Positions 1 to 12,054 of a DNA stretch of 64,000 nucleotides are shown here, one piece after another. A program made the position numbers and the translations under genes. Numbering within the stretch: the stretch's first letter is position 1; every line of letters starts with the position of its first letter. Source of the DNA: Rhopalosiphum padi (lineage: Eukaryota > Arthropoda > Insecta > Hemiptera > Aphididae); the NCBI RefSeq assembly GCF_020882245.1, contig NC_083598.1, positions 9,231,178 through 9,295,177 on the forward strand. Direction: 5' to 3'. A model generated the notes under the pieces. It worked only from the letters and a program-made list of their open reading frames with translations. It had not been told where the DNA came from and did not search any database.

Positions 1-3000
1 TTTCAATTTATTTCTAGTATTGATGGTGTTAAATATGTAAAACAGATACTTATTTGAAATCGTCATAACTCATAATTGTTTGCATAGGTACATTAAGAAT
101 GAGGTATACATCCTTGGTGGCTATTTATTATAGATAAAGTATAGTCGTCGTTTCACTAAATAAAGATATACGACCAACATACATGACATATAAGGATAGA
201 TTTATAGTATTCGTATTTCGTTAATAATTTTCTGCAGGATAAATATTACCGCCCAGTGCGTACTAATGACAATGAAATATCGTAATTGAAAAAATAAATC
301 GTTGAAACAGTTTCAATTTATATCAAACAACTGACGACTGCTATGCATAGATGAATACAATAACAATATATATTTACATTATAATTCGTAAATATCGAAT
401 TTTTTTTAAATATTTCATATTTGTATCTATTATAATCCATATTAGACTTGAACACGATATCCTGGATTATCATGAATATTATAAACATTTATAGGTAGGT
501 ATTTATCTGTATGCTATACGGCCTATACGCCTATATATTATTATATATATACAAATAACTATTTTAATTTTTTGTAATAGGTAGGTATAATAACGTACAA
601 AGCCTCGATATAAAATTAAATTCCTAGATTATAGATTATAGATATACCATAACGGCATAAAATAATATTTATATTATAATTTATAACATAATTATCGGAG
701 ATATTGAATTATTGATGACTGCATGATGTTACACAGATTTCTTATCAAATCTAATTGTTCGTTTTTCACAGTAAGTAAAAAATATAAATGATTCAATTTT
801 ATTGATGTATCAGAATTCATTTAAATACGATTTTATTTTACCACAGCCGTAATATAATATAAATGATAATACAATTGTAGTTGTTATGTTAATTTAATAG
901 CTATTATATAAATAGGCCTCAACGTAGTTTACATTGTAACCATTATTATTTAATATAGCATTACTATTATTTTTATAAAATCATAATTTTAAAACACTAC
1001 ATATTTCACAGGCGACAAAACCCAGTTATGCGATGTGGCATACATGATTTATGTATAAGACACCACTAAAACGTCTAAGATATATAACAAAATACTGAAA
1101 ACAGTTAGGTCGGTGCTTATTTAATTTCAAGAATAAAAGAGTACTTGCCGGTGTACAAATAAAAAACTGTTTTAAATGTTAATATTTGAATAAATTGAGC
1201 TATATATCAAACTTAAAGATAACACCATTGTATGTGTTTAATTTTTTGAAAGTATTATTTTTCTAATATTAAATACACTATGCCAAAATATTACAGGTTA
1301 CTGTTTAAAAATATGCATATATGCTTTAAAAATTAAAGTAGGTAAAAATCGAAAAACACTGACAAAGGACAACAAAACACAGATAATGTTTTAGCTAGCT
1401 TTTAAATTAAATAATAAATCAATTCATTCTTAAATATTAAAATATTTAAAATCATCAAAACCAAAAGTAAACAGCTAAACGTTATTAGCTAAGACAACAA
1501 ATATGAGTAATGCCGTAATGGCATAATAAGCATTTTTAAAGATATTATATCACCTTTCACGAAAGACAAAAAAGAATATAACATAATATTAATAACATGC
1601 GATGTTGTAGTCATCGGATTCTGTTGCATTCGAGATAGATTAGGATAAAACTTGAATTTAAGTTAGATTTATGATGTACCCAACTACATCATCAAGTTTT
1701 CGTAAACAGCGCCATATTGGATCGGAATTAGAATCATGTACGACAGCCCTGTCTAGTAGCTAAGTTGAGTAGCAGTCACGGCAAGTTTCTTAGTGAGTTA
1801 GTGAACAAGTTAAAAAGTTCTAAACGAGTAACGACAAAGGTAGATGGCACTTTCGTTATAGTCCAGACACGTAGTAATAAATTGTATGCATTATTATTAT
1901 AAATCGTCGTCAAAAATAAAATCAATCATTGAGTTGGAAAAAATCTTGACCATGCCTGTTAAATTTCGAAATCCAAAAACGACATCCAAGAAATATGTTT
2001 ATTTGAATTCTATCCCAAAGCCGTAAAATATAATGATTTAACATGGGGTATGTAATAATAAAATATATTTGTGTATTACACTGGTGTAATATTTAAGGGT
2101 TCGTCATATAAAAATATTAAAGTATAAAAAGAATAATTTAATTTGTTACTTTTATTTAAATTATTAATTTGTATTTCTATAATGTATAGCTCAATATAAG
2201 CATAATATATATTTATTTTAATAATTTATACATGCAAGCCTTTCAAAGTTTAAAAAGATATTTACATGATTAAATAATTTTGAGTGGAAAAAAATGTATA
2301 TTGTTATCAATAATTCTCAATGTAAATATGATAAATACAAAATATACGATCATGATACCGTAAACGGTGTAAACCGTTCATTTAAATTATTAAATAATTC
2401 AACTCGTTCGATTACCTATCTTATGAGCGTGGTTGACGTCAACTGCTCTAGGAAAAAAAAAGTCTAACTTTAAATAATTAATAACATTTTGGTAACCTGA
2501 TGTATATATTTTTTTTAAGGTAGGGGAGCCAATTCATAGGTACTTTTTAAGGATACAATATAGACTACCTACTTGTGGGAGACAATCCAACTGTCCCATT
2601 GATTGACATATCTTAATTTAATAAATAATATTTTTATTGATGGAACCTGCAGTAACATCGTTCCTAAAAACTCTTAAAATCCAACACTCGAGACCCATTT
2701 AAATATAATATAACTCGAATGATTTTTTTTTTAAACATCGAAATTTTTAATTAACCGAATCCCAAATAATTTTTAATTTACAAATTACACGTGATATGTA
2801 ATTGTGTATGGATATTATAGCGGTTCGTTCGATTTTATAACCGTGTGATTTAAGGACGGGTGGATGGAGATATAACTCCAAAGTCCAAAGACAATTAAAT
2901 ATTATTAATTTAAAAAATGCTTTTGATAAATTAGAGATTGAGAAGTAAAGACAAAGCCTTTATGACAAAAGGTTTGAGTTGCTCTCTGGAATCAATCGAT

Positions 3001-4510
3001 TTTTACAACTACCTACGCAATGTTATAAGCCCACGTGCCAATTATTCTACTAATAGTTATTTTAACTAGTCGAGTTATTAAGTAATTTAACTATAACGTA
3101 TACATAAATAACGTAATGTAGATTTTTATTAACCTTCTATAAATTATTATTATTAGGTAACTTAAAAAATAAAATGTTATCACATAATATGAAATAAATT
3201 TAAATTGAATAAATACAGACATGGGTTACGGTTAATACATTTATTAAAATACATATATAATATATTTATTATAAACATGATTAATGATTATATATAGATA
3301 GGTATTTAAAGATCTTTTGCCCGAGCCCCGAAGTATCTACCTATTGAAAAAGTAGGTACATCACCGCGCCACTGTCACTGTTTAGTAGTAGATTGTCAAG
3401 TCGGTGTTTACTAGTTTCGATCAAAATCAAAAATTCCGTACTAGTTGCGGTCAACCAACTAAAAGGTTACTTACTAATTGCGGTCATTGTTTGCGCTTTT
3501 ATAACTCATTAGTGGGATTAAAGCACAACAATAAATAAATATTTCTTAAATAATATATATATATATATATTATATAGTATTATTATATTTCAAAAACCTG
3601 TCAGGTGTGACCTTTACTAATAGTCGTACCCTACATGGCTATGTAGAATGATAAATATCTAAAATGTTAAAGTAATAAATAATTATAGACTATATATCTA
3701 TCTCGCTAGTGGTAATTCTCCGAAAACTATGACTGAATGAATTAGGAAATTTCGTTAATTCGTAATAACGCTTTAAGTTATACCCATTGTAAGTATACTG
3801 TATACCTCTATCCATATACTATTATATAAAGGAGTTTAGCCAGAAAAAAGTGATAGAAAAAGATTGAAACGCATATCGCTAGTGCAGAAAAACTAAAAGA
3901 TGAAATATTAAAAAAAGCACGTCTATAGTATAGAAGTACTATTATAGGTAGGTATAGACACTTCAACTCGACCCGACGTGTTCTTTCGGCTTTCGGTCGA
4001 CTGAGCAAATAATACAATTATAATATATGTATATATTAAAAAAATGCACTCAATCAAAACCCGCGTGAAAGGGAGTAGCCGAGTAGATATTTAATTTTAA
4101 TTTAGAACACGCGCGAAATTGAGCCACTACTGCTCGTCCGTATAAGAGCCAAGAGGATTTACATGAATATGTGTATTTATTAGATTTATTAGTTATTATA
4201 CATTTCCAGTATTCATTAGTGTCATTACATTCAACAATTCACAAAGTTTTAATTGCTAATTGCAGTTGTAATAAGACTAGTCAATTTCCTTGAAAATTTT
4301 GAAAAAAATTACTTAAGCTTCGCGGAACACAGTTTAACTAGTTTAAGAAACGCTGCCATAGACCATAATTAATACCTACCACCTGAGGTATTTTAAAGTA
4401 ATAATCAAGGTTTAAATTTGATCAATATATAAGTATAGTTTTTAATATAAACATGCGTTTACAGATATGTAGGTATATAAAGTTATAAATATCAAATACT
4501 AATATTTATT
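1..4510. other. Non-genic AT-rich sequence
   Basis: I see no gene here. All open frames are short and carry no recognisable motif. A somewhat less AT-rich patch at about 1720-1850 ends in an AAAG/GTAGAT donor-like junction and could be a non-coding first exon, but nothing else supports this. A short (AT)n run lies near 3558-3571. The stretch could be the distal flank or an intron of a gene outside the window. Confidence 0.6.
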
Positions 4511-4727
4511 GTTTAACGAAGGCACCGGCAACCCGCGGCCCTCGGCCCTCGGAACTTTTTGCTGCGGCCCACCAGATATATTTCATGGTGTTTAAAATTT
4601 CAATTTTATATCTTAAATTAATAAAAATTTAATTTAATCATGACTTTAATATAACAATGTGCACATCTCATGACATAAGCTATGAGCAAGAACGTAATCT
4701 AATCATACATAATGAATACATATCGTA

Positions 4728-4760
<33 letters not shown>

Positions 4761-4858
4761 AATAAATTATATTTTTTAATTTTTATGCGGCCCTCAATGA
4801 AAAACTGAAAAAAATTATGGCCTGTGTAAGTAAAAAGGTTGCGACCCCTGGTTTAACG
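4511..4858. mobile_element. hAT-type MITE with 8-bp target site duplication
   Basis: The 8-mer GTTTAACG occurs at 4511-4518 and again at 4851-4858. It brackets a 332-bp segment (4519-4850) whose ends read inward as imperfect terminal inverted repeats: the left end is AAGGCACCGGCAACC and the right end, reverse-complemented, is CAGGGGTCGCAACC. The interior carries GCGGCCC boxes near both ends and an (AT)n run near 4729-4760. An 8-bp duplication with CAGGGGTCGGCAACC-like ends is typical of hAT-superfamily non-autonomous elements. No coding capacity is present. The duplication is still perfect but the repeats have diverged, which suggests moderate age. Confidence 0.82.
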
Positions 4859-7034
4859 TATTAAATAATTTTACTTTCTAACATCAAACTGTTACGTACC
4901 TGATTTTTCCGTTTAACGTTATTATATTTTTGATAAAAATTAATAATTATTAACTATTATTAAAAAGTTAACTAAATTGAATTCATCATACCAAAAAATT
5001 TCAGAAAAAAAAATAATAAAATTGAATTTGAAATTTTCATAGCCTATAGAAAATAGGTATAGCGTAAAAAAGATAAATATTATTTTTAATAATGTTATTT
5101 ATAACAATTAAACCAAGATTCGTAATAATGTTTGTATCTAGTATAGGTATCTACAATATGTTTATTGTTTAATTCTTGTAAAAGTGTAAATATGTAGTCG
5201 GTTTTTTTTGTTATTTTTTTACTGAGCATGTTTAAATGCATTACCTATTTTAGATTTTTAGTGTACTTGATTATAAACAGTACTTTTAATAATCAATAAT
5301 AATATAATTGCATATTTTGTCAGATTTTATTGTAGACTTACTTATTTATGCGTTTTTAGTGCATGAACTTATGAGTCCTATTTATAGCTATTTTTTTTCA
5401 ATTATTATATTTTATATGTGTCAGCATATTACATGTAACATTATAAGTTTTTTAAATACAATTAAGAATTTATTTATTAAATATGGTATAAATGATCGGA
5501 AAATGTGATGCGTGATTTAATTTATTAAGGAGTGGGAGTGATATTTTGTTTATTAGGGATGTTAGAGCAGCTAGGGGAGGGTTTAGGATTAATTTTAACT
5601 CAGCTATTTTTTTAATTTACATACTATACGTTTATGGTTTATTATTAATTTTTATTTATGTTTTGATTTTTTAATATTTACAATTTTGAATACCTAAATT
5701 ATTAATAGTTAAAAATAATCGAAATTATTTTAAATTAAAACATGCTTATATTTATAAAAAGTGTAAATATTAAAAATCTATCCGGTCAATGCACAGGAAA
5801 TATATCTATTAATTTTTTTAACTAATATTCTTAGTTATAAATAAGATCTTAGCCCTTATTAATTCCTTGTGTTGCTTTTGACAAAGTGAAAAATGATTTG
5901 CTAAAATTTTTATTAAAAAAAAAAATCTTAGTGCCTTTGTGGAAGTATTGATTATAGAATAAATTAATATTATATAAATTCATAATCTAATAAAAATATA
6001 AATGTTAAAAAAAAATTTCCCAATTTGTGAAACTACTTTAATAATTTAAAAATATATTATATTGGGTTTAGTTGATTTAATGTTGATCAATCATACAGTT
6101 TCAGCAAGTATTTGAGATAAACTTTTGAATATTTATGAAAAATAAATTTCTGTAGAAGGTTTTGATTAATGAAAAATAAGAAATTGGTTAATATTAAAAT
6201 TAATATCTTCTATTCTTGTGCATAGAACATACAAATAAATCTTAGAGATCTTAAAATCAGCACAACTCAACAATATTTTAAATTATAGTAGATTAGTCAA
6301 TTTTTTAACAATTAATAATTGTTGATAAATTATTTTACATAAATATAACACAATATACTGTATAGTGTACGCAATTGATAGCAGAAACGTCAAAAGTTGG
6401 TTTTAATGATGCCACATTTAATTATATGGATGGTTATGTAATTTTTAGTTAAAAAGTACTAATTGGTAATAAAGTTAATTAGCTCTATGAATTAGGTATA
6501 TGGTAAATATTAATAATTGGCATCTTGTCATATGTTACAGACAACATTTATGATGTATTATACATCATGTATATAATATATATTATATTATGTTTAATTT
6601 TAACACTAAACAAAACAATCACAATTAAAATATAGTATAATATAATGTTCATTATACAAATATCATGTTTAATGGTTAATTGATATTAAAATTAAAATAA
6701 GTATTAAATAATACATATTATAAACATTGATTATAAATATTATAACACAATTATAAGTTCTTTATAATCATGTATTATAATAATATATAATCAATGATAT
6801 AAATTTACTACCAGTAAACAACTATAAAAATGACATAAATATAAATAAATGTATTGATTGATAATATAAATCATACTTCAAATTGATGGGTGAGTTTTTA
6901 AAATATAGAGAGGATGATAAAAAAATATTACAAAACTGTACTAATGATTACACTTTTTATTTTAAAGTTTTAAAAATATAAATTTAATAAAAATGGAATA
7001 AAAAAATAGTAAAATACAATGCATATTTTTTAAC
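4859..7034. other. Non-genic AT-rich interval downstream of RFC4
   Basis: No gene was recognised. The part next to 7034 will hold the 3' UTR of the minus-strand RFC4 gene. Several TTTATT words (AATAAA on the minus strand) lie between about 6950 and 7000 and are plausible polyadenylation signals. The rest is low-complexity AT-rich sequence. Confidence 0.55.
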
Positions 7035-8114
7035 TTAACCTTTTAATGCTTTAGCAACTGAGCATAATAAATGTAAAAGAGTGACATATTCACTACAGCC
7101 TTCTTGTAATCTATAGGCACAAATACTGATAGATTTACAAATTAGAGCCTTCTGTTGGTCTTTTAAATCTGTAGAAAATACTATTTTATCATGCAATTGT
7201 TCTAAGATCTGAGCTGCTGAATAGGCTTCAAATATCAGATCTTCCACAAAACCATCCATTTTTTGATAGTCGTACATACGACCTATATCTATCATACGAT
7301 CTAACCAAACATCAGGAACAGTGCCAACAACTTCTAAAACATCTAATTCTTCAATACCATCTTCACCTTTTAATCTAGCTGTGCTTTGGAGTGATGTAAT
7401 TGCTCTACGCATATCTCCACCAGAAGCATCAACCAATCGGGCCAGCACCCGTGGTGCACATTTTACTCCTTCTTCTTTACATATGTGTTCAAGACGAGCT
7501 AGCATTATGTCATGTGATAAAGGTTTGAATCTGAATTTGGAGCAACGCGACGTTAATGGATCAATAATGCAACTAACATAATTGCAAATAAGGCAGAATC
7601 TAGTAGTCTTGGTCTCTCGTTCAATGGTACGTCTGAGAGCTGCTTGAGCAGCTGCTGTCATTGAATCAGCTTCATCTAATACAACAATTTTGAACGGTGG
7701 GCATGGTTTACCATCTGGTCGTCGGTCAGAAGCTGTAAGCTGTGCAAATGTTTTAACTTTATCTCGAATCACTTGAATACCACGATCATCAGATGCATTA
7801 AGTTCTAGCATACGGTTTTTGTACATATCTCCAAACAACTGGCGTGCAGCTGCAATTATGGTACTAGTTTTACCTGTACCAGGTGGGCCATAAAACAATA
7901 AGTGTGGCATATCAGCACCTTGTTCTAAACATTGTTTTAGTACAGCTACAATCTCCGACTGTTCAGATACCTCATCGACAGTACGAGGTCGATATTTTTC
8001 CACCCAAGGTGTGGTACTGTCAGAAATTCCTCTTGATCCATCTTTACTCTTCAGACCACTGCTAGTAGATTGTTGATCTTGATTGATTTTCCCAGTTTTT
8101 AGAAAAGAATCCAT
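7035..8114 (-). CDS. RFC4: Replication factor C subunit 4 (clamp loader AAA+ ATPase)
   Basis: A 359-residue protein, close to the 363 residues of human RFC4. RFC4 is one of the small subunits of the RFC pentamer, which loads the PCNA clamp at primer-template junctions in the nucleus using ATP. Visible motifs are PWVEKYRP near residue 36, Walker A GPPGTGKT at 76-83, LNASDDRGI at 105-113, Walker B VLDEAD at 145-150, sensor-1 Asn178, the SRC arginine-finger box at 189-191 and the sensor-2 region GGDMRRAI at 232-239. The RFC collar domain follows. The coding region is a single exon. The start is the first ATG, in the usual family position, and a 3' splice acceptor (TTTATAG) lies 15 bases upstream of it, so the 5' UTR is probably spliced. 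One oddity is Cys182, where relatives have Arg or Lys. The frame is intact, with no sign of a processed poly(A) tail. Confidence 0.96.
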   Translation of the reverse strand: MDSFLKTGKINQDQQSTSSGLKSKDGSRGISDSTTPWVEKYRPRTVDEVSEQSEIVAVLKQCLEQGADMPHLLFYGPPGTGKTSTIIAAARQLFGDMYKNRMLELNASDDRGIQVIRDKVKTFAQLTASDRRPDGKPCPPFKIVVLDEADSMTAAAQAALRRTIERETKTTRFCLICNYVSCIIDPLTSRCSKFRFKPLSHDIMLARLEHICKEEGVKCAPRVLARLVDASGGDMRRAITSLQSTARLKGEDGIEELDVLEVVGTVPDVWLDRMIDIGRMYDYQKMDGFVEDLIFEAYSAAQILEQLHDKIVFSTDLKDQQKALICKSISICAYRLQEGCSEYVTLLHLLCSVAKALKG

Positions 8115-9060
8115 AACAATTATAATTTCTATAAAATAATAAAATTATATTAACATAACAAATATAACTAGTAATTATTAAAAAATAATTGGGACAGATC
8201 ACCCCATCACAGATAATCTAAACTACAATAAGTATAACACAACATGTGTAATGTGTTCAATAATATATTTTGTCATATTATATTTTAATATTTTAGTAAT
8301 ACAAAAATATAAAGTAAAATATTATGGTTTAAAAAAAAAAATTTCAAGATTATTTAATGAAATATCTTGCAAAATAATTTTTAACATTTTACATTTGGCC
8401 TTTTTGTTGAAAATATGGATATAGTTGACCATAGTAGGAACTTAGGATAATGATAACTACCAAATTATTATATTGCAACTTCATCAGAATTAATATAGTT
8501 ACAATATTATATAATTGAAATAAATAATGAATTAAAATATAAAATTAGGTATATGTTTTTAGAAAGACAAAAGTAATTTATTATCAAATACTTCAAGTAT
8601 AATAGAATATATTAAAAGAATAAAAATATTATTTTTATCACATCCATTAGATTGTTATTAGCTAATGTATCTTTACTTGTAACTGTTAAACTGTAATAAT
8701 TTTATATTGGTAGCTTTAATAAAAATAAATAAATAAATATTATTAATTAAATTATATTATTTTTATTAAAATGTTAAGTTCTTTTATACTACAAATAAAT
8801 ATATACACATGTGTTAGGTATATATACAATTTTTTAATAAAACCTTTCATTAGATTCTAAAATCATAATAGCAAATATTGATGTAAGGTTTATGGTATTC
8901 AATACAAATAGCTGTTAATGTTTAATAATAAAAAAACATCAAACAAACGATTATAATTAGATTATTATTTTTTATTACTTACAAATAACTAATGATTAAA
9001 AACTCCACAAAAATCCGTCGGTCGTTAATTATTTCTGAATGGCTCGAACAACGAAATTGT
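8115..9060 (-). other. Probable RFC4 5' UTR exon and intron
   Basis: On the minus strand, a GTAAGT donor (complement of 8977-8982) pairs with a pyrimidine/T-rich acceptor ending at 8129-8130, just before the RFC4 ATG. This implies a non-coding first exon reaching 8983 and a UTR intron of about 850 bases, 8129-8982. The transcription start would lie near 9030-9060. It is inferred from splice signals only, and the intron interior shows no other feature. Confidence 0.5.
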
Positions 9061-9113
9061 AATGAAGAATATTAAGGACGTACTATATAAAATAGTAGTA
9101 ATTATTCATTTAA
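8983..9113. promoter_or_regulatory. Putative bidirectional promoter of RFC4 and DENR
   Basis: RFC4 (minus) and DENR (plus) diverge from this segment. It is less AT-rich than its surroundings and is flanked by outward-facing splice donors: GTAAGT on the minus strand at 8977-8982 and on the plus strand at 9114-9119. The simplest reading is two short non-coding first exons back to back, sharing a compact promoter. No TATA box is evident, which suits housekeeping genes. Confidence 0.45.
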
Positions 9114-9938
9114 GTAAGTATGCAGGTTAAGGCCGCAGAACTGCAGAAGTAAAAAATGAACGATAGGTACAATATAAAACTAATAACAAAGTCTTAACTA
9201 ATAATAAGTCTTAGTGATAATGTTGTGTACATTTACCGCCAAAATAAAAATTTCGTCTTGTCATACTAGGTTATGATATTAATCCATTATACCACGGTCT
9301 TGATTATGATTATTTCAAATTGATAAGATTGAATTGAAATTTTATATCATACAATTATTTTCAACTTAAACCTTAATTTTAAATTTTTAGTCTGTACTTT
9401 GTAATTATACATAATTTAATTTCATTAGACTGTAAATAATTGTACATAAAATATACACAGTTTAAAGTAAGTAGATATTTTTTTAAGTCTTAGTGTTCCT
9501 AGGTATATTATACTATACAATTTGCTATTTGCAAAGTGATAAGAGGGCTTAATTCCTCATAAATCTTTCAAATTTCTTTTTAAAAAATTGTCAAGCCAGT
9601 GACAATGATTATAATCATTTTTAATATGTATTAAATCTCAATACTTGTGAAGAAAAAGCTTCATGAAGTGTAAAACCTTTTATTTTGGTAATTTAAAAAC
9701 TTTTATTAATCGTTTTTAATCTCTGTATTGATTGATTGTAGTTAATTTTTAAATCATACTTATATGCAGCTTTAAATCATTAATTATTATTTTTATTTTA
9801 TTTTTTTAACTAAACAAAAATAAAAACATTATTTTAATTAACCAATTTTTATGAAATAGATATTATTATAATTTTAATACAGGATTAATAATTGATTTTA
9901 ATGTCTATTTGATTTAGGTAACAAAATTATTCTTACAG
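9114..9938 (+). other. Probable DENR 5' UTR intron
   Basis: A GTAAGTA donor at 9114 and a TTCTTACAG acceptor ending at 9938, ten bases before the DENR ATG, define a likely UTR intron of about 825 bases. The interior is AT-rich with no open frames of note. No transcript is available to confirm it. Confidence 0.45.
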
Positions 9939-9948
9939 AAATATAAAC

Positions 9949-10550
9949 ATGGCTGAAGAAGAATCAAATTCCAAACCATCATATCCTCTGAAAGTGTTAT
10001 ATTGTGGTAACTGTTCACTTCCGCCTGAATATTGTGATTTTTCCTCAGATACTGATCGTTGCCGGGAATGGCTTGAAAAGTATTTACCTGATGAATTTAA
10101 TAGAATAATGACATCAAGTGGAACTGCTGGAGGTGATGATTCTGATGAGAAAAAACGTCAAAAACGTGGTGGAAAAGGCATGGTAAAGTCAAAGAAGAAA
10201 GATGATGGTCCCAAACAAGTAAGCAAGCAGATTTAAAAATGAGATTTACATTGATACAAAAATAGTTTATTTATTTGTATATCAAAATCATTTAGGTATG
10301 TTTATCTAGAGCACCAAGAGGCAAAAAGAAATCAGTTACTGTTGTAACTGGCTTGAGTACATTCAATATTGATTTGAAAGTTGCAGCTAAATTTTTTGGT
10401 ACTAAATTTGCTTGTGGATCGAGTGTGACAGGCGAGGATGAAATTGTCATACAAGGTGATGTCAAAGATGACTTGTTTGATATAATACCTGAAAAATGGC
10501 CTGAAATTGATGAAGATTACATTGAAGACCTCGGAGATCTTAAACGGTGA
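9949..10550 (+). CDS. DENR: Density-regulated protein (translation re-initiation factor)
   Basis: Two coding exons, 9949-10218 and 10296-10550, are joined over a 77-bp GT-AG intron in phase 0 and give 174 residues (human DENR has 198). DENR pairs with MCT-1 (MCTS1) and acts on 40S subunits to recycle deacylated tRNA and permit re-initiation after short upstream frames. The N-terminal part has a cysteine cluster (C19, C22, C29, C38) in the YCGNCSLPPEYC context that defines the family. A lysine-rich linker follows (about 68-96), then a SUI1/eIF1-like domain (about 98-165) with FGTKFACGSSVTGEDEI and IQGD. The end, EDLGDLKR, matches the family C-terminus. The protein is short mainly in the region before the SUI1 domain. 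The ATG chosen is the first after the predicted UTR acceptor. An AATAAA at 10821-10826 could end the transcript. Confidence 0.95.
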
Positions 10551-12054
10551 TCACAAAATTTATTTATTTTCAATGTGAAACAAATGATTCAACCATTGAA
10601 TTTTTGTTTGACTGAAGGCAATATCCAGTCTTTGTTGTCTACCTGGAATATTTAAATTTATAAAACCAATATATTGCTATGGGATATATATTATTTCCAA
10701 TCATTTAATTGTTCTTTTTTTTATATATAAACTATTCCTTCTTTATTTTCTTCAAAAAAAGGAAAAATTAGCACTCTGCAGACTTGCCAAACACAATTTT
10801 ATTTATTTACAATTTGTGTGAATAAATAGTTAATAAGTTATGTTTTCAAGAGTAATGTAAAATTGTAATTAGTAATATAAGGTAATCATATTATGGAGAA
10901 TAATAACCTTTAATTCATATAAACATATGATATGTATCGATCATCTGTGTGATTCAAAATAATGCAATGATGAGTTTCTATAAAAAAAAAGTACCAGAGT
11001 TGATGATCTACAAGATTTAGAATTAGTAAAATCTTATTTTATCAGATTTTAATTATAGCCATTGACAAAGATAAGAGTAATTTGAAATGATCAGGTAAGA
11101 TAGAAAGCTCTTAAGGTTTAGAGTACCTGCGATAAAAACGTACAAGCTAACCTCATGTGCCACCTATATTCATACACTATTTCCATATGAATGAATATAT
11201 TATATCTGAAATGTAAGGCATAATTTTACTGTGAATTGTGATACATGGCATATATAGGAATTTTAATTGACTGACTCACTAATAAGTTGTTATCTTAGTC
11301 CCATGGTTAAACATTTGTCATTTATATTAAACCTGCTATTAAGATAATCACAATTCAAAAATTTTGAGTTTAATACTACTAACTGCTCATTGATGTGATT
11401 TGTCTACATTGATTATAGAATCAATATTGTAGATATTATGATGTTACTAGTCAGGGTTTCAATTTTATTTTATTTTTTATGGTTTAATACTTTATAATAT
11501 TAGTGCGTGTTTTTAATACTCATTATTATATGGTATAAGAATCGTGCAAATATTTTTTCTGTTTAATGTATTATAAATTATAATACTTTGCTACATTACA
11601 TAAGTGCATATATGTGTAACCAAATTTTGAATAACATTAATCTTTGGTATATCAATAAAATACATATTATACAAGAGAATTATAACCATGCTATAGTAAA
11701 ATAGAAATATGGGTAGAACTAGTTAGGTAGGTGATCATATACTTTTAATTTAATATTCAAAGTTTAAAAATTATATACAATGTACATGTATTAATATATA
11801 CAATATAAAAATACAAATTAAACTTTGACCATTATTTATTTTTAAAGTCCTCTTTTTGTTGTATTTTATACAATATATTAACAATAAAAAAAATAAATAT
11901 ATATATACATACATTTTTTTGTATTTTGAGTAGGCAAGTCTTAATTAACTATAGATTTGTGTATATAATGAAGTATCCTTATAAAAAATGTACATTGTTT
12001 TGTTTAATATTTAGTATAAAAAATTAAAACTGAATAATTTAGTAACTGAAGCTT
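10551..12054. other. 3' flanks of DENR and WDR76; no gene seen
   Basis: The two genes converge here. The interval should contain both 3' UTRs. Beyond polyadenylation-like AATAAA words I see no coding or structural feature. Confidence 0.5.

Noticed and set aside
5308..5508. 66-codon hydrophobic frame
   Set aside because: It is compositionally AT-driven, with no start context or homology. Treated as chance.
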